64,000 nt of DNA, taken from Marinomonas ostreistagni. Lineage in GTDB: Bacteria > Pseudomonadota > Gammaproteobacteria > Pseudomonadales > Marinomonadaceae. Made by a program: the position numbers and the translations under genes. Numbering within the stretch: position 1 is the first letter of the stretch; each line of letters opens with the position of its first letter. The stretch is taken from the NCBI RefSeq assembly GCF_016461785.1, contig NZ_JAEMUH010000013.1, positions 62,001 through 126,000 of the forward strand. Direction: 5' to 3'. The notes beneath the pieces were generated by a model that saw only the letters and a list, made by a program, of their open reading frames with translations, did no database searches and was not told the origin of the DNA. Shown here piece after piece: positions 10,117-19,571 of the stretch.

Positions 10117-10234
10117 GAGGTGAAAAAAAGGGTGTTGCTGTGTTCGTGTCGATACCCTTGTTTTTCAGTTATGCTTGTTTCTACTGCATTGTCATAATGT
10201 GGGCAATTTTTTACTGCAATAGGAGACAGCAGTG

Positions 10235-11713
10235 ATGGCATCTATACTTCCTCTTCGTTTTCTAACTCCGCTTTTCGATATCCCTAGTATCCGCTCCATT
10301 GAGCAGGCAAGCTTTGCTCATGAGGGAGATAGTTTTCCGATGATGCAGCGGGCCGGTCTGGCTTTGTATCAGCACATCATCCGTCGTCATCCTTCTCTGA
10401 CTCGTATCGCTGTAGTGGTTGGCGGCGGTAACAATGGAGGCGACGGTTGGATTGTTGCCCAGCTTGCAGCGCAAGATGGTATCAATGTCCGAGTATATGA
10501 TGTTGCCAGCTCACCACGAAAAGGTGACGCTGCTAAAGCTGAAAGCTTGGCTGTCGCCCAAGAAAACATTCATTTGTGTGCTATCGAGGAGCTTGCAGAA
10601 GAATCAGCAGCCGTCATCGTCGATGCTTTGCTAGGGATAGGTTTTCGAGCGCCTTTGTCGGATGTCTTTAAGTGTGCTATCACGATGATCAATGAACTGT
10701 CGGCTAAACATGCATGGGTGGTTAGCGTGGATTGTCCCAGTGGTCTGGACCTTCAATCTGGTCAGGCTGAGTTGGCGGTTTGTGCTGATCTAGTGGTCAC
10801 TTTTATTGGAGATAAGGTGGGGCACTATTTACAGCAAGGGCCCATGCATTGTCATGAAATTGTCACAGAAAACTTGCAAGCTGTTGACTTGTCAGAACAA
10901 CACCAAGCATACTTTCTTGATCCCGCCGCACTTGCTCTCAATTCCCCTTGTAAACGTCAATTGAACTCTCATAAGGGAACTTATGGGCACGTCACGGTCA
11001 TAGGTGGGGATTTTGGGTACGGTGGTGCTGCAATTATGGCTAGTGAAGCGGCGGCCAAAAGTGGCGCTGGAACCGTTTCTGTCTATACCCAAGCAAGACA
11101 TCTAACGGCCTCTTTGGTGCGTAATCCTAATGTGATGGCGCTTGCGTCAGGTGATGCGCTGATTGAAGATACTCTCCGAGGTCTTGACTCCGTTATGGTG
11201 ATAGGCCCTGGTTTAGGTAAAAGTAACTGGTCTAAGTCGCTTTGGAGTCAATGTTCACAGTTACCTCATGCAAAAGTGATTGATGCTGACGGTTTGTTTT
11301 GGCTGAGACAAAAGCCCATTGCTGGTCAAGCAATAGTGTTGACACCGCATCCAGGTGAGGCGGCGGCTCTATTGGATAAGGCCATTACAGATGTCTTGCA
11401 TGATTTACCAAAAGCAGCTCGAAGTATTGCCAATCAATATCAGGCAATCGTGATCCTGAAAGGTACTACAAGTATTGTGGCATCCCACGAAGGTCAAATG
11501 GTTATTGTTGGGAAACCTTGTCCTGGGTTGGCTAAAGGTGGTTCTGGTGATGTCTTAAGTGGCATGGTGGGGGCGTGTCTTGCTTACTATCCCGATGCAT
11601 TTGAAGCCGCAGTGATTGCAGCGGCTTGGCATAATGATGCAGCGTTTAAATGCGGACAAGATATTGGAATGGTGGCGATGCAGCCATACCAGCTATTAGA
11701 TTATTTGGAATAA
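10235..11713 (+). CDS. nnr: Bifunctional NAD(P)H-hydrate repair enzyme Nnr
   Basis: Repairs damaged NAD(P)H hydrates: the N-terminal YjeF domain epimerises the R and S forms, and the C-terminal YjeF_C domain is an ADP-dependent S-hydrate dehydratase. It has 492 aa from ATG 10235; a GTG three bases earlier is possible, but AGGAGA at 10221–10226 is better spaced for the ATG. Visible motifs are VVGGGNNGGDGWIVA in the epimerase domain, the KGTYGHVTVIGG opening of the kinase-like dehydratase domain at about residue 250, and CPGLAKGGSGDVLSGMVG near the end. tsaE follows after 42 bases, the common nnr-tsaE-amiB-mutL order. Confidence 0.96.
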   Translation: MASILPLRFLTPLFDIPSIRSIEQASFAHEGDSFPMMQRAGLALYQHIIRRHPSLTRIAVVVGGGNNGGDGWIVAQLAAQDGINVRVYDVASSPRKGDAAKAESLAVAQENIHLCAIEELAEESAAVIVDALLGIGFRAPLSDVFKCAITMINELSAKHAWVVSVDCPSGLDLQSGQAELAVCADLVVTFIGDKVGHYLQQGPMHCHEIVTENLQAVDLSEQHQAYFLDPAALALNSPCKRQLNSHKGTYGHVTVIGGDFGYGGAAIMASEAAAKSGAGTVSVYTQARHLTASLVRNPNVMALASGDALIEDTLRGLDSVMVIGPGLGKSNWSKSLWSQCSQLPHAKVIDADGLFWLRQKPIAGQAIVLTPHPGEAAALLDKAITDVLHDLPKAARSIANQYQAIVILKGTTSIVASHEGQMVIVGKPCPGLAKGGSGDVLSGMVGACLAYYPDAFEAAVIAAAWHNDAAFKCGQDIGMVAMQPYQLLDYLE

Positions 11714-11755
11714 AAATCGCACACAGGTGTGTGTAGAAAAGTGAGTAAATAGAAT

Positions 11756-12223
11756 ATGTTAGAAAAAGAGATTTTTGGCGAAGAAGCAATGGAGCTGTTC
11801 GGTGAGAAGCTGGCGGCATCACTCAAAAGTGGTGGAGTGGTGTATTTAGATGGCAATTTAGGTATGGGGAAAACAACATTGGTGCGAGGGATGCTTAGAG
11901 GGTTGGGTTATAGCGGCCCAGTCAAAAGCCCCACTTACACCATCGTTGAGCCATATGAGCTGGCTGGTATCGAGGCATTTCACTTTGACTTATACCGCAT
12001 CAGTGATGCCGAAGAGTTAGAGTACATGGGAATTCGTGATTACTTTAAAGAAGGGGCGCTATGTCTGATCGAGTGGGCCGAAATGGGGGAGGGGGTGTTG
12101 CCAAAACCTGATCTGGTTGTCCATTTAAACTTAGTGCGTCACGGTCGTTCTATATCGATTGAACCGAAAACTGACTACGGTGTCGAAGCGGTTAACGAGA
12201 TAACGCAAAGGCTTGCAAGTTAA
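11756..12223 (+). CDS. tsaE: tRNA threonylcarbamoyladenosine biosynthesis ATPase TsaE
   Basis: ATPase partner of TsaB and TsaD in making t6A-37 on ANN-decoding tRNAs. It has 155 aa. The Walker A sequence is LDGNLGMGKTTLVRGMLRGL at about residues 35–54. The family sequences VKSPTYTIVEPYE and FHFDLYRI follow, then CLIEWAEMGEGVLP. A hairpin terminator follows directly, and amiB then has its own promoter, so tsaE probably ends the nnr-tsaE transcript. The family is certain. Confidence 0.97.
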   Translation: MLEKEIFGEEAMELFGEKLAASLKSGGVVYLDGNLGMGKTTLVRGMLRGLGYSGPVKSPTYTIVEPYELAGIEAFHFDLYRISDAEELEYMGIRDYFKEGALCLIEWAEMGEGVLPKPDLVVHLNLVRHGRSISIEPKTDYGVEAVNEITQRLAS

Positions 12224-12227
12224 TTGT

Positions 12228-12256
12228 AAAAAGGAGGTCAATTGTGCCTCCTTTTT
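12228..12256 (+). terminator. Rho-independent terminator after tsaE
   Basis: The A-rich arm AAAAAGGAGG pairs with CCTCCTTTTTT across a loop of about 10 bases, giving an 8-bp or longer stem (12229–12236 with 12247–12254) and a T run, right after the tsaE stop. Confidence 0.75.
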
Positions 12257-12276
12257 TAATTCCAGTTGCTGTCTAT

Positions 12277-12305
12277 TTGAGATCATTCTCAGCAAGCGTT
12301 ATAGT
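12277..12305 (+). promoter_or_regulatory. Probable sigma-70 promoter of the amiB-mutL-miaA-hfq run
   Basis: -35 TTGAGA (12277–12282), 17-bp spacer, -10 TATAGT (12300–12305). It sits just after the tsaE terminator and about 20 bases before amiB, so the 5' leader would be very short, about 13 bases. Confidence 0.65.
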
Positions 12306-12324
12306 GTGTCCATACACTTGCTAG

Positions 12325-13662
12325 ATGTCTGATATGTATAAAAAAATCTTTTCCATGAATTGGCTATTGCCAGTACTTCTGCTGACAATGAGTGCTTTTT
12401 TGCAGGCCGCTCAGGTCAAAGATATCCGAGTCGGGCAGCAGCCTGGTTCAACACGTCTAGTTTTTGAACTGGATCAATCTACTGGCCATAGGATGTTTCC
12501 TTTAAGTAACCCAGATAGAATTGTTTTGGATGTTAGTGACTCTAGTATCACTGAGGAAGTTGTCAGCAGTCTTAAAGCGTTGTCTTCAGATGTCTTAATG
12601 CGTGTTCGATATGCGAAGCGCGAAAATGGCATGCGTTTTGTCTTGGATCTGAATCAGAAGGTCAAGGCAAAAAGTACAGAGTTAAGTGCTTCTGGTGAAT
12701 ATGGCCCGCGAATATTAGTTGAGCTTGAACATGGTAATCAAAATAACCAAGCCAAAGTAGTTAAAAGCCTAGCTTCAATCTCAGATGAAAAGCGAGATAT
12801 CGTAGTAGTGATTGATCCAGGGCATGGTGGTAAAGACCCTGGTGCTCTTGGGCAATACAAAGTGCGAGAAAAGGATGTAGTGCTTTCGATAGGCAAAGAG
12901 CTGGCTAAACGCCTTAACGCTACACCAGGCATTAAAGCAGTTATGACTCGTTCAACGGATGTGTTTTTGCAATTGAGAGACCGATCAAGGGTCGCGCGAG
13001 AAGCTAATGCGGATTTAATGATTTCTATTCACGCCGATGCCTTTACCAAAGCTTCGGCAAGAGGCGCTTCAGTATGGGCGCTTTCACTAAGTGGTAAAAC
13101 TTCAGAGATGGGGCGCTGGTTGGCGCAGCAAGAGCAGGCTGCGGACCTTGTTGGAGGCATTTCCCTAGATGATAAAGACCAGCTTTTAGCGGAAGTGTTA
13201 CTTGATATGTCTATGAACTCTACTATTCAAATGAGTTTAGATATTGGTGATCAAGTATTGGGGCAAATGCGTGGCGTGGCAAAACTCCACAAAGATAGTG
13301 TTCAGCAAGCAGGTTTTGTGGTGCTGAAGTCGCCAGATATTCCCTCTATCTTGATTGAAACAGGGTTTGTCTCCAATAAAACAGAAGCTAAAAACTTATC
13401 TAGTGCTACTTATCGACGCAAATTAGCCGCTTCGATTGCGAAAGGGGTTGAGAGCTTTTTTAACTCAAACCCACCTGATGGCACTTATATAGCGTGGCGC
13501 AAGCAGCAAAAGGGTGGCTATACCTATACTGTCTCAAAAGGTGATACCTTGTCTGAAATTGCGCGTAAAAATGGTGTGTCGCTTGACTCGCTGCGCTCAG
13601 CGAATACTCTCCGCAATGATGTTATCTGGGTTGGCCAGAAACTTTCGATCCCTGCTGGTTAA
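12325..13662 (+). CDS. amiB: N-acetylmuramoyl-L-alanine amidase AmiB with LysM
   Basis: Periplasmic zinc amidase that cuts the peptide stem from peptidoglycan glycan chains during septal splitting; E. coli AmiB is activated by EnvC. It has 445 aa. A signal peptide (NWLLPVLLLTMSAFLQAA) ends near residue 28. The AMIN domain (about 35–130) targets the septum. The Amidase_3 catalytic domain starts at VVIDPGHGGKDPGALG and includes SIHADAF (His) and SILIETGFVSN (catalytic Glu). A C-terminal LysM domain (YTVSKGDTLSEIARKNG) binds glycan. The start is uncertain: in-frame ATGs occur at 12325, 12334 and 12355 and none has a clear Shine-Dalgarno. mutL follows after 24 bases. Confidence 0.95.
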   Translation: MSDMYKKIFSMNWLLPVLLLTMSAFLQAAQVKDIRVGQQPGSTRLVFELDQSTGHRMFPLSNPDRIVLDVSDSSITEEVVSSLKALSSDVLMRVRYAKRENGMRFVLDLNQKVKAKSTELSASGEYGPRILVELEHGNQNNQAKVVKSLASISDEKRDIVVVIDPGHGGKDPGALGQYKVREKDVVLSIGKELAKRLNATPGIKAVMTRSTDVFLQLRDRSRVAREANADLMISIHADAFTKASARGASVWALSLSGKTSEMGRWLAQQEQAADLVGGISLDDKDQLLAEVLLDMSMNSTIQMSLDIGDQVLGQMRGVAKLHKDSVQQAGFVVLKSPDIPSILIETGFVSNKTEAKNLSSATYRRKLAASIAKGVESFFNSNPPDGTYIAWRKQQKGGYTYTVSKGDTLSEIARKNGVSLDSLRSANTLRNDVIWVGQKLSIPAG

Positions 13663-13686
13663 TCAGTTATCTCGCAAAGGAATTTT

Positions 13687-15699
13687 ATGTCTAGAATTAA
13701 CTTACTATCTCCGCGCTTGGCCAACCAAATTGCGGCCGGAGAGGTAGTAGAGCGTCCCGCATCTGTTGTAAAAGAGCTGCTTGAGAATAGTTTGGATGCT
13801 GGTGCATCACAACTTGATATTGATGTTGAGCAAGGTGGTGTTCGCGGTATTAAAATCCGCGATAATGGTCGCGGTATTGTTAAAGATGATCTTTCATTGG
13901 CACTTAGTCGTCACGCGACCAGTAAAATTATCACGCTTGATGACCTAGAGGCAGTATCTACACTGGGGTTTCGTGGTGAAGCTTTGGCCAGTATCAGCTC
14001 TGTTTCTCGTTTGCATTTAACGTCCTGTGCTGAAGGTGAAAGCGCGGCGTGGCGAGTTGAAGCGGAAGGAAAGGATATGGCGACGTCTGTCCGTCCTGCC
14101 TCACACCCTCAAGGTACAACCATAGAAGCTCGAGATCTTTTTTTTAATACTCCCGCTCGTCGTAAATTTCTTCGTACTGAAAAAACCGAGTTTGGTCATT
14201 TGGAAGAAGTGGTCAAGCGTTTGGCGTTAAGTCGTTATGATGTGGGTTTTCGCCTAAATCATAACGGCAAGCAAGTGTATGATCTGAGGCCTGTGCAAGA
14301 TCAACTGCATGCTGAGCATCGATTAGCGACTTTGCTGGGTAAGAAATTCATTGAAAATGCACTGACCATTGATGTGGAAGCAGCAGGATTGCGCTTATGG
14401 GGCTGGATTGGTTTGCCCACATTTTCACGCTCACAGGCTGATCTACAATACTTCTTTGTAAATGGTCGCGTAGTACGTGATAAGTTGGTTGCTCACGCAG
14501 TGCGTCAGGCTTATCGGGATGTTTTATATAATGGACGTCATCCTACCTTTGTTCTCTATCTTGAGTTGGACCCGGGAACAGTAGACGTCAACGTGCACCC
14601 CACCAAGCATGAGGTTCGTTTCCGAGATGGGCGGTTGGTGCATGATTTTCTGTTCAGTCGAATCCATAAAGTTCTTGCTGATGTTAGGCCTGAAACTGGT
14701 ATGTCAGGTAGTGCTGAAAACCCCATTCAAAAGCAAGAGACTCAAATCCAAGAGCAGGAGAATTTGGGGTTAGGGCATCCTAGCCAGGCTCGCGATGTTT
14801 CTTGGATGAGCTCTGGTCAAAATACGCAGCCAGAATCTCAAAGTTATTCTGGAAATGGTTTTTCTGGTTTAGGTAGCTATGCACCTAAAGGTTCGCCGGA
14901 TAGTGCGCACGTTGCTGGACAGTTAGGTGTTGTTGCTCAAATGAGTGACTTTGCTGGGCAATTTGTGCGCGAGGAGATTGATCCCGAAACTGGTGAAATT
15001 ATGCAGGTTACAGAGCCAGAATCGTCGATTCCAGAGCAGTATTCAGGTTCGGTTTTACCGCAAGTAGATGTTGGTACAGGGCGAGTGCGTGAACCGCTTC
15101 CAAGAGAAGGTGTAACGCCGCCACTTGGTTTTGCAGTGGCTCAACTGCATGGCATTTATATTCTTTCAGAAACAGAGCAAGGCATGATTATTGTGGATAT
15201 GCATGCGGCTCATGAACGAATTGTTTATGAACGTATGAAAACTGCGTTCTATTCGAAAAATGTTCCGTCACAGCCGCTCTTAGTGCCCATTAATGTGTCT
15301 ATCTCTCAGGCTGAGGCTGATTTAGTCGAAGATAATCATGATGTGTTTGTTCAGTTTGGCTTTAACATTGAGCGTTCAGGGCCTGAAAGTGTCATGGTCC
15401 GGGAAGTGCCGGTCATATTGATCAATGGTGATATCGAAAGTTTAGTGCGTGATGTCATCAGTGATCTTGTGGTAAATGGCACAACAGACTTATTGCAAGC
15501 AAGGGCCAATGAATTGATGGCGACTATGGCTTGTCATGGTGCCGTCCGAGCAAATCGAAAATTGTCCATTGCCGAAATGAATAGTCTTCTGCGAGATATG
15601 GAAATCACAGAGCGCAGTGGGCAGTGTAACCATGGACGTCCAACTTGGACTCAGTTGTCGATGTCTGATTTAGATAAATTGTTTTTACGAGGCCGTTAA
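13687..15699 (+). CDS. mutL: DNA mismatch repair protein MutL, endonuclease type
   Basis: Links MutS mismatch recognition to strand removal. It has 670 aa. The GHKL ATPase domain (about 1–335) shows [34 protein letters not shown] and [21 protein letters not shown] Gln/Ser/Gly-rich linker of about 110 residues follows, then the dimerisation domain. Unlike E. coli MutL, the C-terminus carries the endonuclease metal motif [12 protein letters not shown] (residues 504–515, fitting D-x-H-A-x2-E-x4-E), plus ACHGAVRA (about 615–622) and CNHGRP (647–652). It should therefore nick DNA itself, as in Pseudomonas; no mutH is in the window. AAGGA precedes the ATG; miaA follows after 3 bases. Confidence 0.98.
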   Translation: MSRINLLSPRLANQIAAGEVVERPASVVKELLENSLDAGASQLDIDVEQGGVRGIKIRDNGRGIVKDDLSLALSRHATSKIITLDDLEAVSTLGFRGEALASISSVSRLHLTSCAEGESAAWRVEAEGKDMATSVRPASHPQGTTIEARDLFFNTPARRKFLRTEKTEFGHLEEVVKRLALSRYDVGFRLNHNGKQVYDLRPVQDQLHAEHRLATLLGKKFIENALTIDVEAAGLRLWGWIGLPTFSRSQADLQYFFVNGRVVRDKLVAHAVRQAYRDVLYNGRHPTFVLYLELDPGTVDVNVHPTKHEVRFRDGRLVHDFLFSRIHKVLADVRPETGMSGSAENPIQKQETQIQEQENLGLGHPSQARDVSWMSSGQNTQPESQSYSGNGFSGLGSYAPKGSPDSAHVAGQLGVVAQMSDFAGQFVREEIDPETGEIMQVTEPESSIPEQYSGSVLPQVDVGTGRVREPLPREGVTPPLGFAVAQLHGIYILSETEQGMIIVDMHAAHERIVYERMKTAFYSKNVPSQPLLVPINVSISQAEADLVEDNHDVFVQFGFNIERSGPESVMVREVPVILINGDIESLVRDVISDLVVNGTTDLLQARANELMATMACHGAVRANRKLSIAEMNSLLRDMEITERSGQCNHGRPTWTQLSMSDLDKLFLRGR

Positions 15700-15702
15700 G
15701 TT

Positions 15703-16635
15703 ATGTCCAAACCTAAAGTTGTCTGTTTGATGGGGCCAACGGCTTCCGGTAAAACAGGCCTAGCAGTCGAACTGGCCAGCCAGCATGGCTATGAGATCAT
15801 CAGTGTCGACTCTGCGCTTGTGTACAAAGGGATGGATATTGGTACGGCTAAGCCTGATGCTGAAACTTTGGCGCAGGCTCCCCATCGTCTAATAGATATT
15901 ATTGATCCAAGTGAAAGCTATTCAGCAGCAGATTTTATGGCCGATGCTTGTCGAGAAATAGATGACATCGTTGCGCATGGAAAAACGCCGCTATTGGTTG
16001 GTGGAACAATGATGTACTTCAATGCTTTGCAGAAGGGGCTTGCTCCGATGCCTGCAGCGGATCCTGCTATTCGTGCTGAATTTGAGCAACATGCTGCAGA
16101 GTTTGGTTTGGGGAGTTTGCATGATCAGCTGAAGCAGATCGATCCTGTGGCTGCTGAACGCATTAACCCAAATGACCCACAGAGGTTACAGCGGGCGTTA
16201 GAGGTTTTTCGGTTAACAGGTAAAACAATGACGCAGCTTTGGGCGGAGCAGGAAGCTCAAGAGCTGCCGTTTGATATGATTAACTTGGCTGTTATGCCCC
16301 AAGACCGCGCAACCCTCCATCAGCGGATAGAGCAGCGTTTCGAGATCATGATGGAGCAAGGCTTTTTGGCAGAAGTGGAGGCACTTTATCAGCGCGGGGA
16401 CTTATCGATTGATATGCCTTCTATACGTTGTGTAGGGTACCGTCAGCTCTGGCAATACCTTGAGGGAGAGGATTCTCTAGAGGATGCTATCTTTAAAGGG
16501 GTCGTCGCGACTAGACAGTTGGCAAAACGTCAGCATACTTGGTTACGTGGCTGGGACAATTTGGTGATATTCGATAGTTTACAAAAGGATCTTTTAGGAC
16601 AAACCTTGAAATACTTGCAAAGCGAGATTATATAA
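15703..16635 (+). CDS. miaA: tRNA dimethylallyltransferase MiaA
   Basis: Adds an isopentenyl group to A37 of UNN-decoding tRNAs, the first step to ms2i6A. It has 310 aa. The P-loop [15 protein letters not shown] lies at residues 11–25. The family strings [34 protein letters not shown] and [13 protein letters not shown] follow, and later [15 protein letters not shown] with [14 protein letters not shown]. It starts 3 bases after the mutL stop, so it is translationally linked. hfq is 88 bases downstream behind an AT-rich gap, the standard miaA-hfq-hflX order. Confidence 0.98.
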   Translation: MSKPKVVCLMGPTASGKTGLAVELASQHGYEIISVDSALVYKGMDIGTAKPDAETLAQAPHRLIDIIDPSESYSAADFMADACREIDDIVAHGKTPLLVGGTMMYFNALQKGLAPMPAADPAIRAEFEQHAAEFGLGSLHDQLKQIDPVAAERINPNDPQRLQRALEVFRLTGKTMTQLWAEQEAQELPFDMINLAVMPQDRATLHQRIEQRFEIMMEQGFLAEVEALYQRGDLSIDMPSIRCVGYRQLWQYLEGEDSLEDAIFKGVVATRQLAKRQHTWLRGWDNLVIFDSLQKDLLGQTLKYLQSEII

Positions 16636-16723
16636 GGGGAAATCAGGAAAATTTTGTTGTATTATCTATAGTATTGTTTTGCCAATATTTTAATTATAAG
16701 TTTGCTTGCTTAAGGAGAATCCG

Positions 16724-16969
16724 ATGTCAAAAGGGCAATCACTACAAGACCCTTACCTAAATGTGCTTCGCAAAGAGAGAGTGCCTGTGTCAATCTTTCT
16801 TGTGAACGGTATTAAACTACAAGGACAAATCGAGTCATTTGATCAGTTCGTGATCTTGTTGAAAAACACTGTTAGCCAAATGGTGTACAAACACGCAATC
16901 TCGACGGTTGTCCCTTCTCGTACAATTCGTCTACCGTCCCCTGATCAGGCGGAAGATGCTGCAGAATAA
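16724..16969 (+). CDS. hfq: RNA chaperone Hfq
   Basis: Hexameric Sm-like protein that pairs small RNAs with mRNAs. It has 81 aa from ATG 16724, chosen because AAGGAGA (16712–16718) sits at ideal distance and the family starts [13 protein letters not shown]; an upstream ATG at 16706 lacks this. Sm1 ([20 protein letters not shown]) and Sm2 ([12 protein letters not shown]) motifs are intact. The C-terminal tail is only about 15 residues, much shorter than the 102-aa E. coli protein, as in Pseudomonas. The AT-rich gap upstream holds possible -10 boxes (TATAGT 16667, TATAAG 16695), so an own promoter is likely but not proven. Confidence 0.98.
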   Translation: MSKGQSLQDPYLNVLRKERVPVSIFLVNGIKLQGQIESFDQFVILLKNTVSQMVYKHAISTVVPSRTIRLPSPDQAEDAAE

Positions 16970-17004
16970 GTTTGCTCGACTAGAGCAAGCAGAGGTTATA
17001 TAAC

Positions 17005-18294
17005 TTGTTTTTCGAACGCCCAGAAAGTGGTGAAATTGCTGTATTAGTCCATATCGATTTTAATGATCAAGAAGATAGACATGGACCTGAAGAATTCGTA
17101 GAACTCGCTATCTCTGCTGGTGCAGACCCTGTCGCAGTCGTGACAGGGTCTCGTCAAAGACCTGACTCTAAGTTCTTTGTCGGCACTGGTAAGTTAGATG
17201 AAATCAAAGACATTGTGATTAGAGAAGAAGCTCAAGTAGTGCTTTTCGATCACTCGCTGTCCCCATCCCAAGAACGTAATCTTGAAAGTGTCCTTAAATG
17301 TCGAGTGCTAGACCGTACCGGCCTTATCCTTGATATTTTCGCCCAGCGTGCGCGCACCCATGAAGGTAAGTTGCAAGTAGAGCTTGCTCAGCTTCAGCAT
17401 ATGTCAACTCGCTTGATCCGCGGTTGGACCCACCTTGAACGCCAAAAGGGTGGTATTGGTATGCGTGGTCCTGGTGAAACGCAGCTCGAAACTGACCGTC
17501 GTTTATTGCGAGATAGAATAAAAGCGATCCAAAAGCGTCTTGAGAAAGTAAACTCTCAGAGGGATCAAAGTCGTAGAGCTCGATCTCGTTCTGATGTGCC
17601 TACTATTTCTTTGGTTGGCTATACCAATGCTGGTAAATCAACTTTGTTTAATAGGGCAACAGGAGCAGAGGTTTACGCAGCGGATCAGTTGTTTGCAACT
17701 CTTGATCCGACACTGCGTCGGCTGGATCTTGAGCAAGTCGGGCCGGTGGTGTTGGCGGATACCGTAGGATTTATCCGAAAACTGCCTCACCGACTCGTTA
17801 AAGCATTTCAGGCGACTTTGAAAGAATCTGCAGAGGCGGATTTGTTGCTTCACGTTGTTGATGCGGCGGACATTAATCGAGATGAAAATATTGCCGCAGT
17901 AGATGATGTGTTAAATGAGATTGGCGCAAATGAGCTGCCAATGTTGAAGGTTTTTAATAAAATTGATGCCTTACCCACTGGTGAAGCCAGGATTGATCGT
18001 GATGAGCAAGGGAACCCAACGCGAGTTTGGTTGTCTGCACGTGAAGGGGTTGGCATTGATTTGCTTGAGCAAGCGATTGCGGAGTTGCTATCTGACGAAA
18101 TCGTTAAAGAGACCATTATTGTGCCAGCAAATTTAGGTCGCTTTAGAGCGATGCTTTTTGAACAAGGCGCTGTAAAGGGCGAGACTTATGATGAGTTAGG
18201 GCAATCTGTGCTTGAATTATGTTTGCCTCGTAAGGATTATTTGCAAATTCTTGCTAGAGTAGGTATGTCTGAAGAGCAAGTTCAGGCGGCCTAA
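17005..18294 (+). CDS. hflX: GTPase HflX, TTG start
   Basis: Ribosome-splitting GTPase used in heat stress. It has 429 aa. The start is taken as TTG 17005 with AGAGG at 16991–16995; no ATG gives the conserved N-terminus FFERPESGEIAVLVHIDF. The N-terminal HflX domain includes FVGTGKLDEIKD and QLQHMSTRLIRGWTHLERQ. The signature GGIGMRGPGETQLETDRR leads into the GTPase domain: P-loop GYTNAGKSTLFN, DTVGFI, and NKID. It lies 35 bases after hfq and 38 before hflK, so it is in the same transcript. The rare start codon probably keeps its level low. Confidence 0.96.
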   Translation: MFFERPESGEIAVLVHIDFNDQEDRHGPEEFVELAISAGADPVAVVTGSRQRPDSKFFVGTGKLDEIKDIVIREEAQVVLFDHSLSPSQERNLESVLKCRVLDRTGLILDIFAQRARTHEGKLQVELAQLQHMSTRLIRGWTHLERQKGGIGMRGPGETQLETDRRLLRDRIKAIQKRLEKVNSQRDQSRRARSRSDVPTISLVGYTNAGKSTLFNRATGAEVYAADQLFATLDPTLRRLDLEQVGPVVLADTVGFIRKLPHRLVKAFQATLKESAEADLLLHVVDAADINRDENIAAVDDVLNEIGANELPMLKVFNKIDALPTGEARIDRDEQGNPTRVWLSAREGVGIDLLEQAIAELLSDEIVKETIIVPANLGRFRAMLFEQGAVKGETYDELGQSVLELCLPRKDYLQILARVGMSEEQVQAA

Positions 18295-18332
18295 ATAACC
18301 GGATTATCATTACAAGAAAGTGGAGATGTAGT

Positions 18333-19571
18333 ATGGCCTGGAATGAACCGGGTAATAACGACAACGACCCATGGAACACGGACAAGAACCGTAATAACAA
18401 TGGGGGGCGTAACCAAGAGCCTAATAATGACCCTTGGGGTCGTCAAGGACAGAACGGTGGTAAAGATCAATCGCCGCCTGACTTGGATGAGGCTTTCGGC
18501 AAGCTAATGGATATGCTTGGCGTGAAAAAGAAGCGCGGTGGTAATGGCGGTTCTGGATCTGGTGGTGGCCCAGGTATGGGAGGCAAATTAAGCGGTGGTC
18601 TGTTAGGTGTCGTCGTAATTGGCTTATTTGCTCTTTGGGCAGCTACAGGTATTTATCAGGTGGATCAGCAAGAACGAGGTGTTGTGCTTCGTTTGGGTAA
18701 GTTCCATGAAACGGTAATGCCTGGTCTTCATTGGAATCCGCCAATGATTGATTCTGTTGCTAAGGTTAACGTTACTAAAGTTCGTTCACATGACCACAAG
18801 GCATTAATGCTGACGGTTGATGAGGCGATCGTAGAAGTTGGCGTTTCTGTTCAATACTCCATTGATAATCCACGTGACTTTGTCATTAACGTGCGTTCTC
18901 CAGAAGACTCTCTAGCGCAGGCCGTTGAAAGTTCTTTACGCCACGTCGTTGGTACCACTGAAATGGATCAAATCTTAACAGAAGGTCGTGAAGTGTTAGC
19001 GGCTGACGTGAAAGATCGACTTCAGTCATATATTAATGATTACGGTACTGGCCTATTGATTTCCAAGGTTAACGTTGAAAACACTCAAGCACCTAACCAG
19101 GTGCAAGAAGCGTTTGATGACGTTATTAAAGCGAAAGAAGACGAGCAGCGTGTTCGTAACGAAGCTGAGTCGTACGCTAATGGCATCATCCCTGAGGCGC
19201 GTGGTCGAGCTCAGCGTATTCGTGAAGAGGCTGAGGCGTACCGTTCTGAGGTAGTTGCTCGTGCGCAAGGTCAAGCAGATCGTTTTGATCGTTTGTACCA
19301 AGAGTATGTGAAAGCTCCTCAGGTAACGAAGCAACGTTTGTATCTAGAAACATTAGAAACGATCTATAAAGATTCAAACAAAGTCATCATCGACTCGAAA
19401 AATGGCAACAACATGATGTATTTGCCGCTAGATCAGATTATGAAACAGCGACCAGCAACGTCCAATGCTAGCAGTATGGGCTCATCGTCTATTAGCTCAT
19501 TAACCGATCAAGTGATTGCAGAGATTCGTAGTCGTCAATCGGGAAGTTCTGTACGTGAGGGGAGAAACTAA
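18333..19571 (+). CDS. hflK: FtsH protease regulator subunit HflK
   Basis: Inner-membrane SPFH/band 7 protein that assembles with HflC into a large cage around the FtsH protease. It has 412 aa. An Asn/Gly-rich cytoplasmic N-terminus (residues about 1–75: NNGGRNQEPNNDPWGRQ) precedes a single TM helix (LLGVVVIGLFALWAATGIY, about 90–108). The SPFH domain opens with VDQQERGVVLRLGKF, followed by an Ala/Glu-rich coiled coil (EEAEAYRSEVVARAQGQ). The last base of its TAA stop is the A of the hflC ATG, so translation is coupled. The Ser-rich C-terminus is normal for HflK. Confidence 0.97.
   Translation: MAWNEPGNNDNDPWNTDKNRNNNGGRNQEPNNDPWGRQGQNGGKDQSPPDLDEAFGKLMDMLGVKKKRGGNGGSGSGGGPGMGGKLSGGLLGVVVIGLFALWAATGIYQVDQQERGVVLRLGKFHETVMPGLHWNPPMIDSVAKVNVTKVRSHDHKALMLTVDEAIVEVGVSVQYSIDNPRDFVINVRSPEDSLAQAVESSLRHVVGTTEMDQILTEGREVLAADVKDRLQSYINDYGTGLLISKVNVENTQAPNQVQEAFDDVIKAKEDEQRVRNEAESYANGIIPEARGRAQRIREEAEAYRSEVVARAQGQADRFDRLYQEYVKAPQVTKQRLYLETLETIYKDSNKVIIDSKNGNNMMYLPLDQIMKQRPATSNASSMGSSSISSLTDQVIAEIRSRQSGSSVREGRN

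Noticed and set aside
10120..10200. Possible 26-codon GTG ORF after orn (KKRVLLCSC start)
   Set aside because: No Shine-Dalgarno, odd Cys-rich composition, and a hairpin-like segment overlaps it; more probably a transcript end than a gene.
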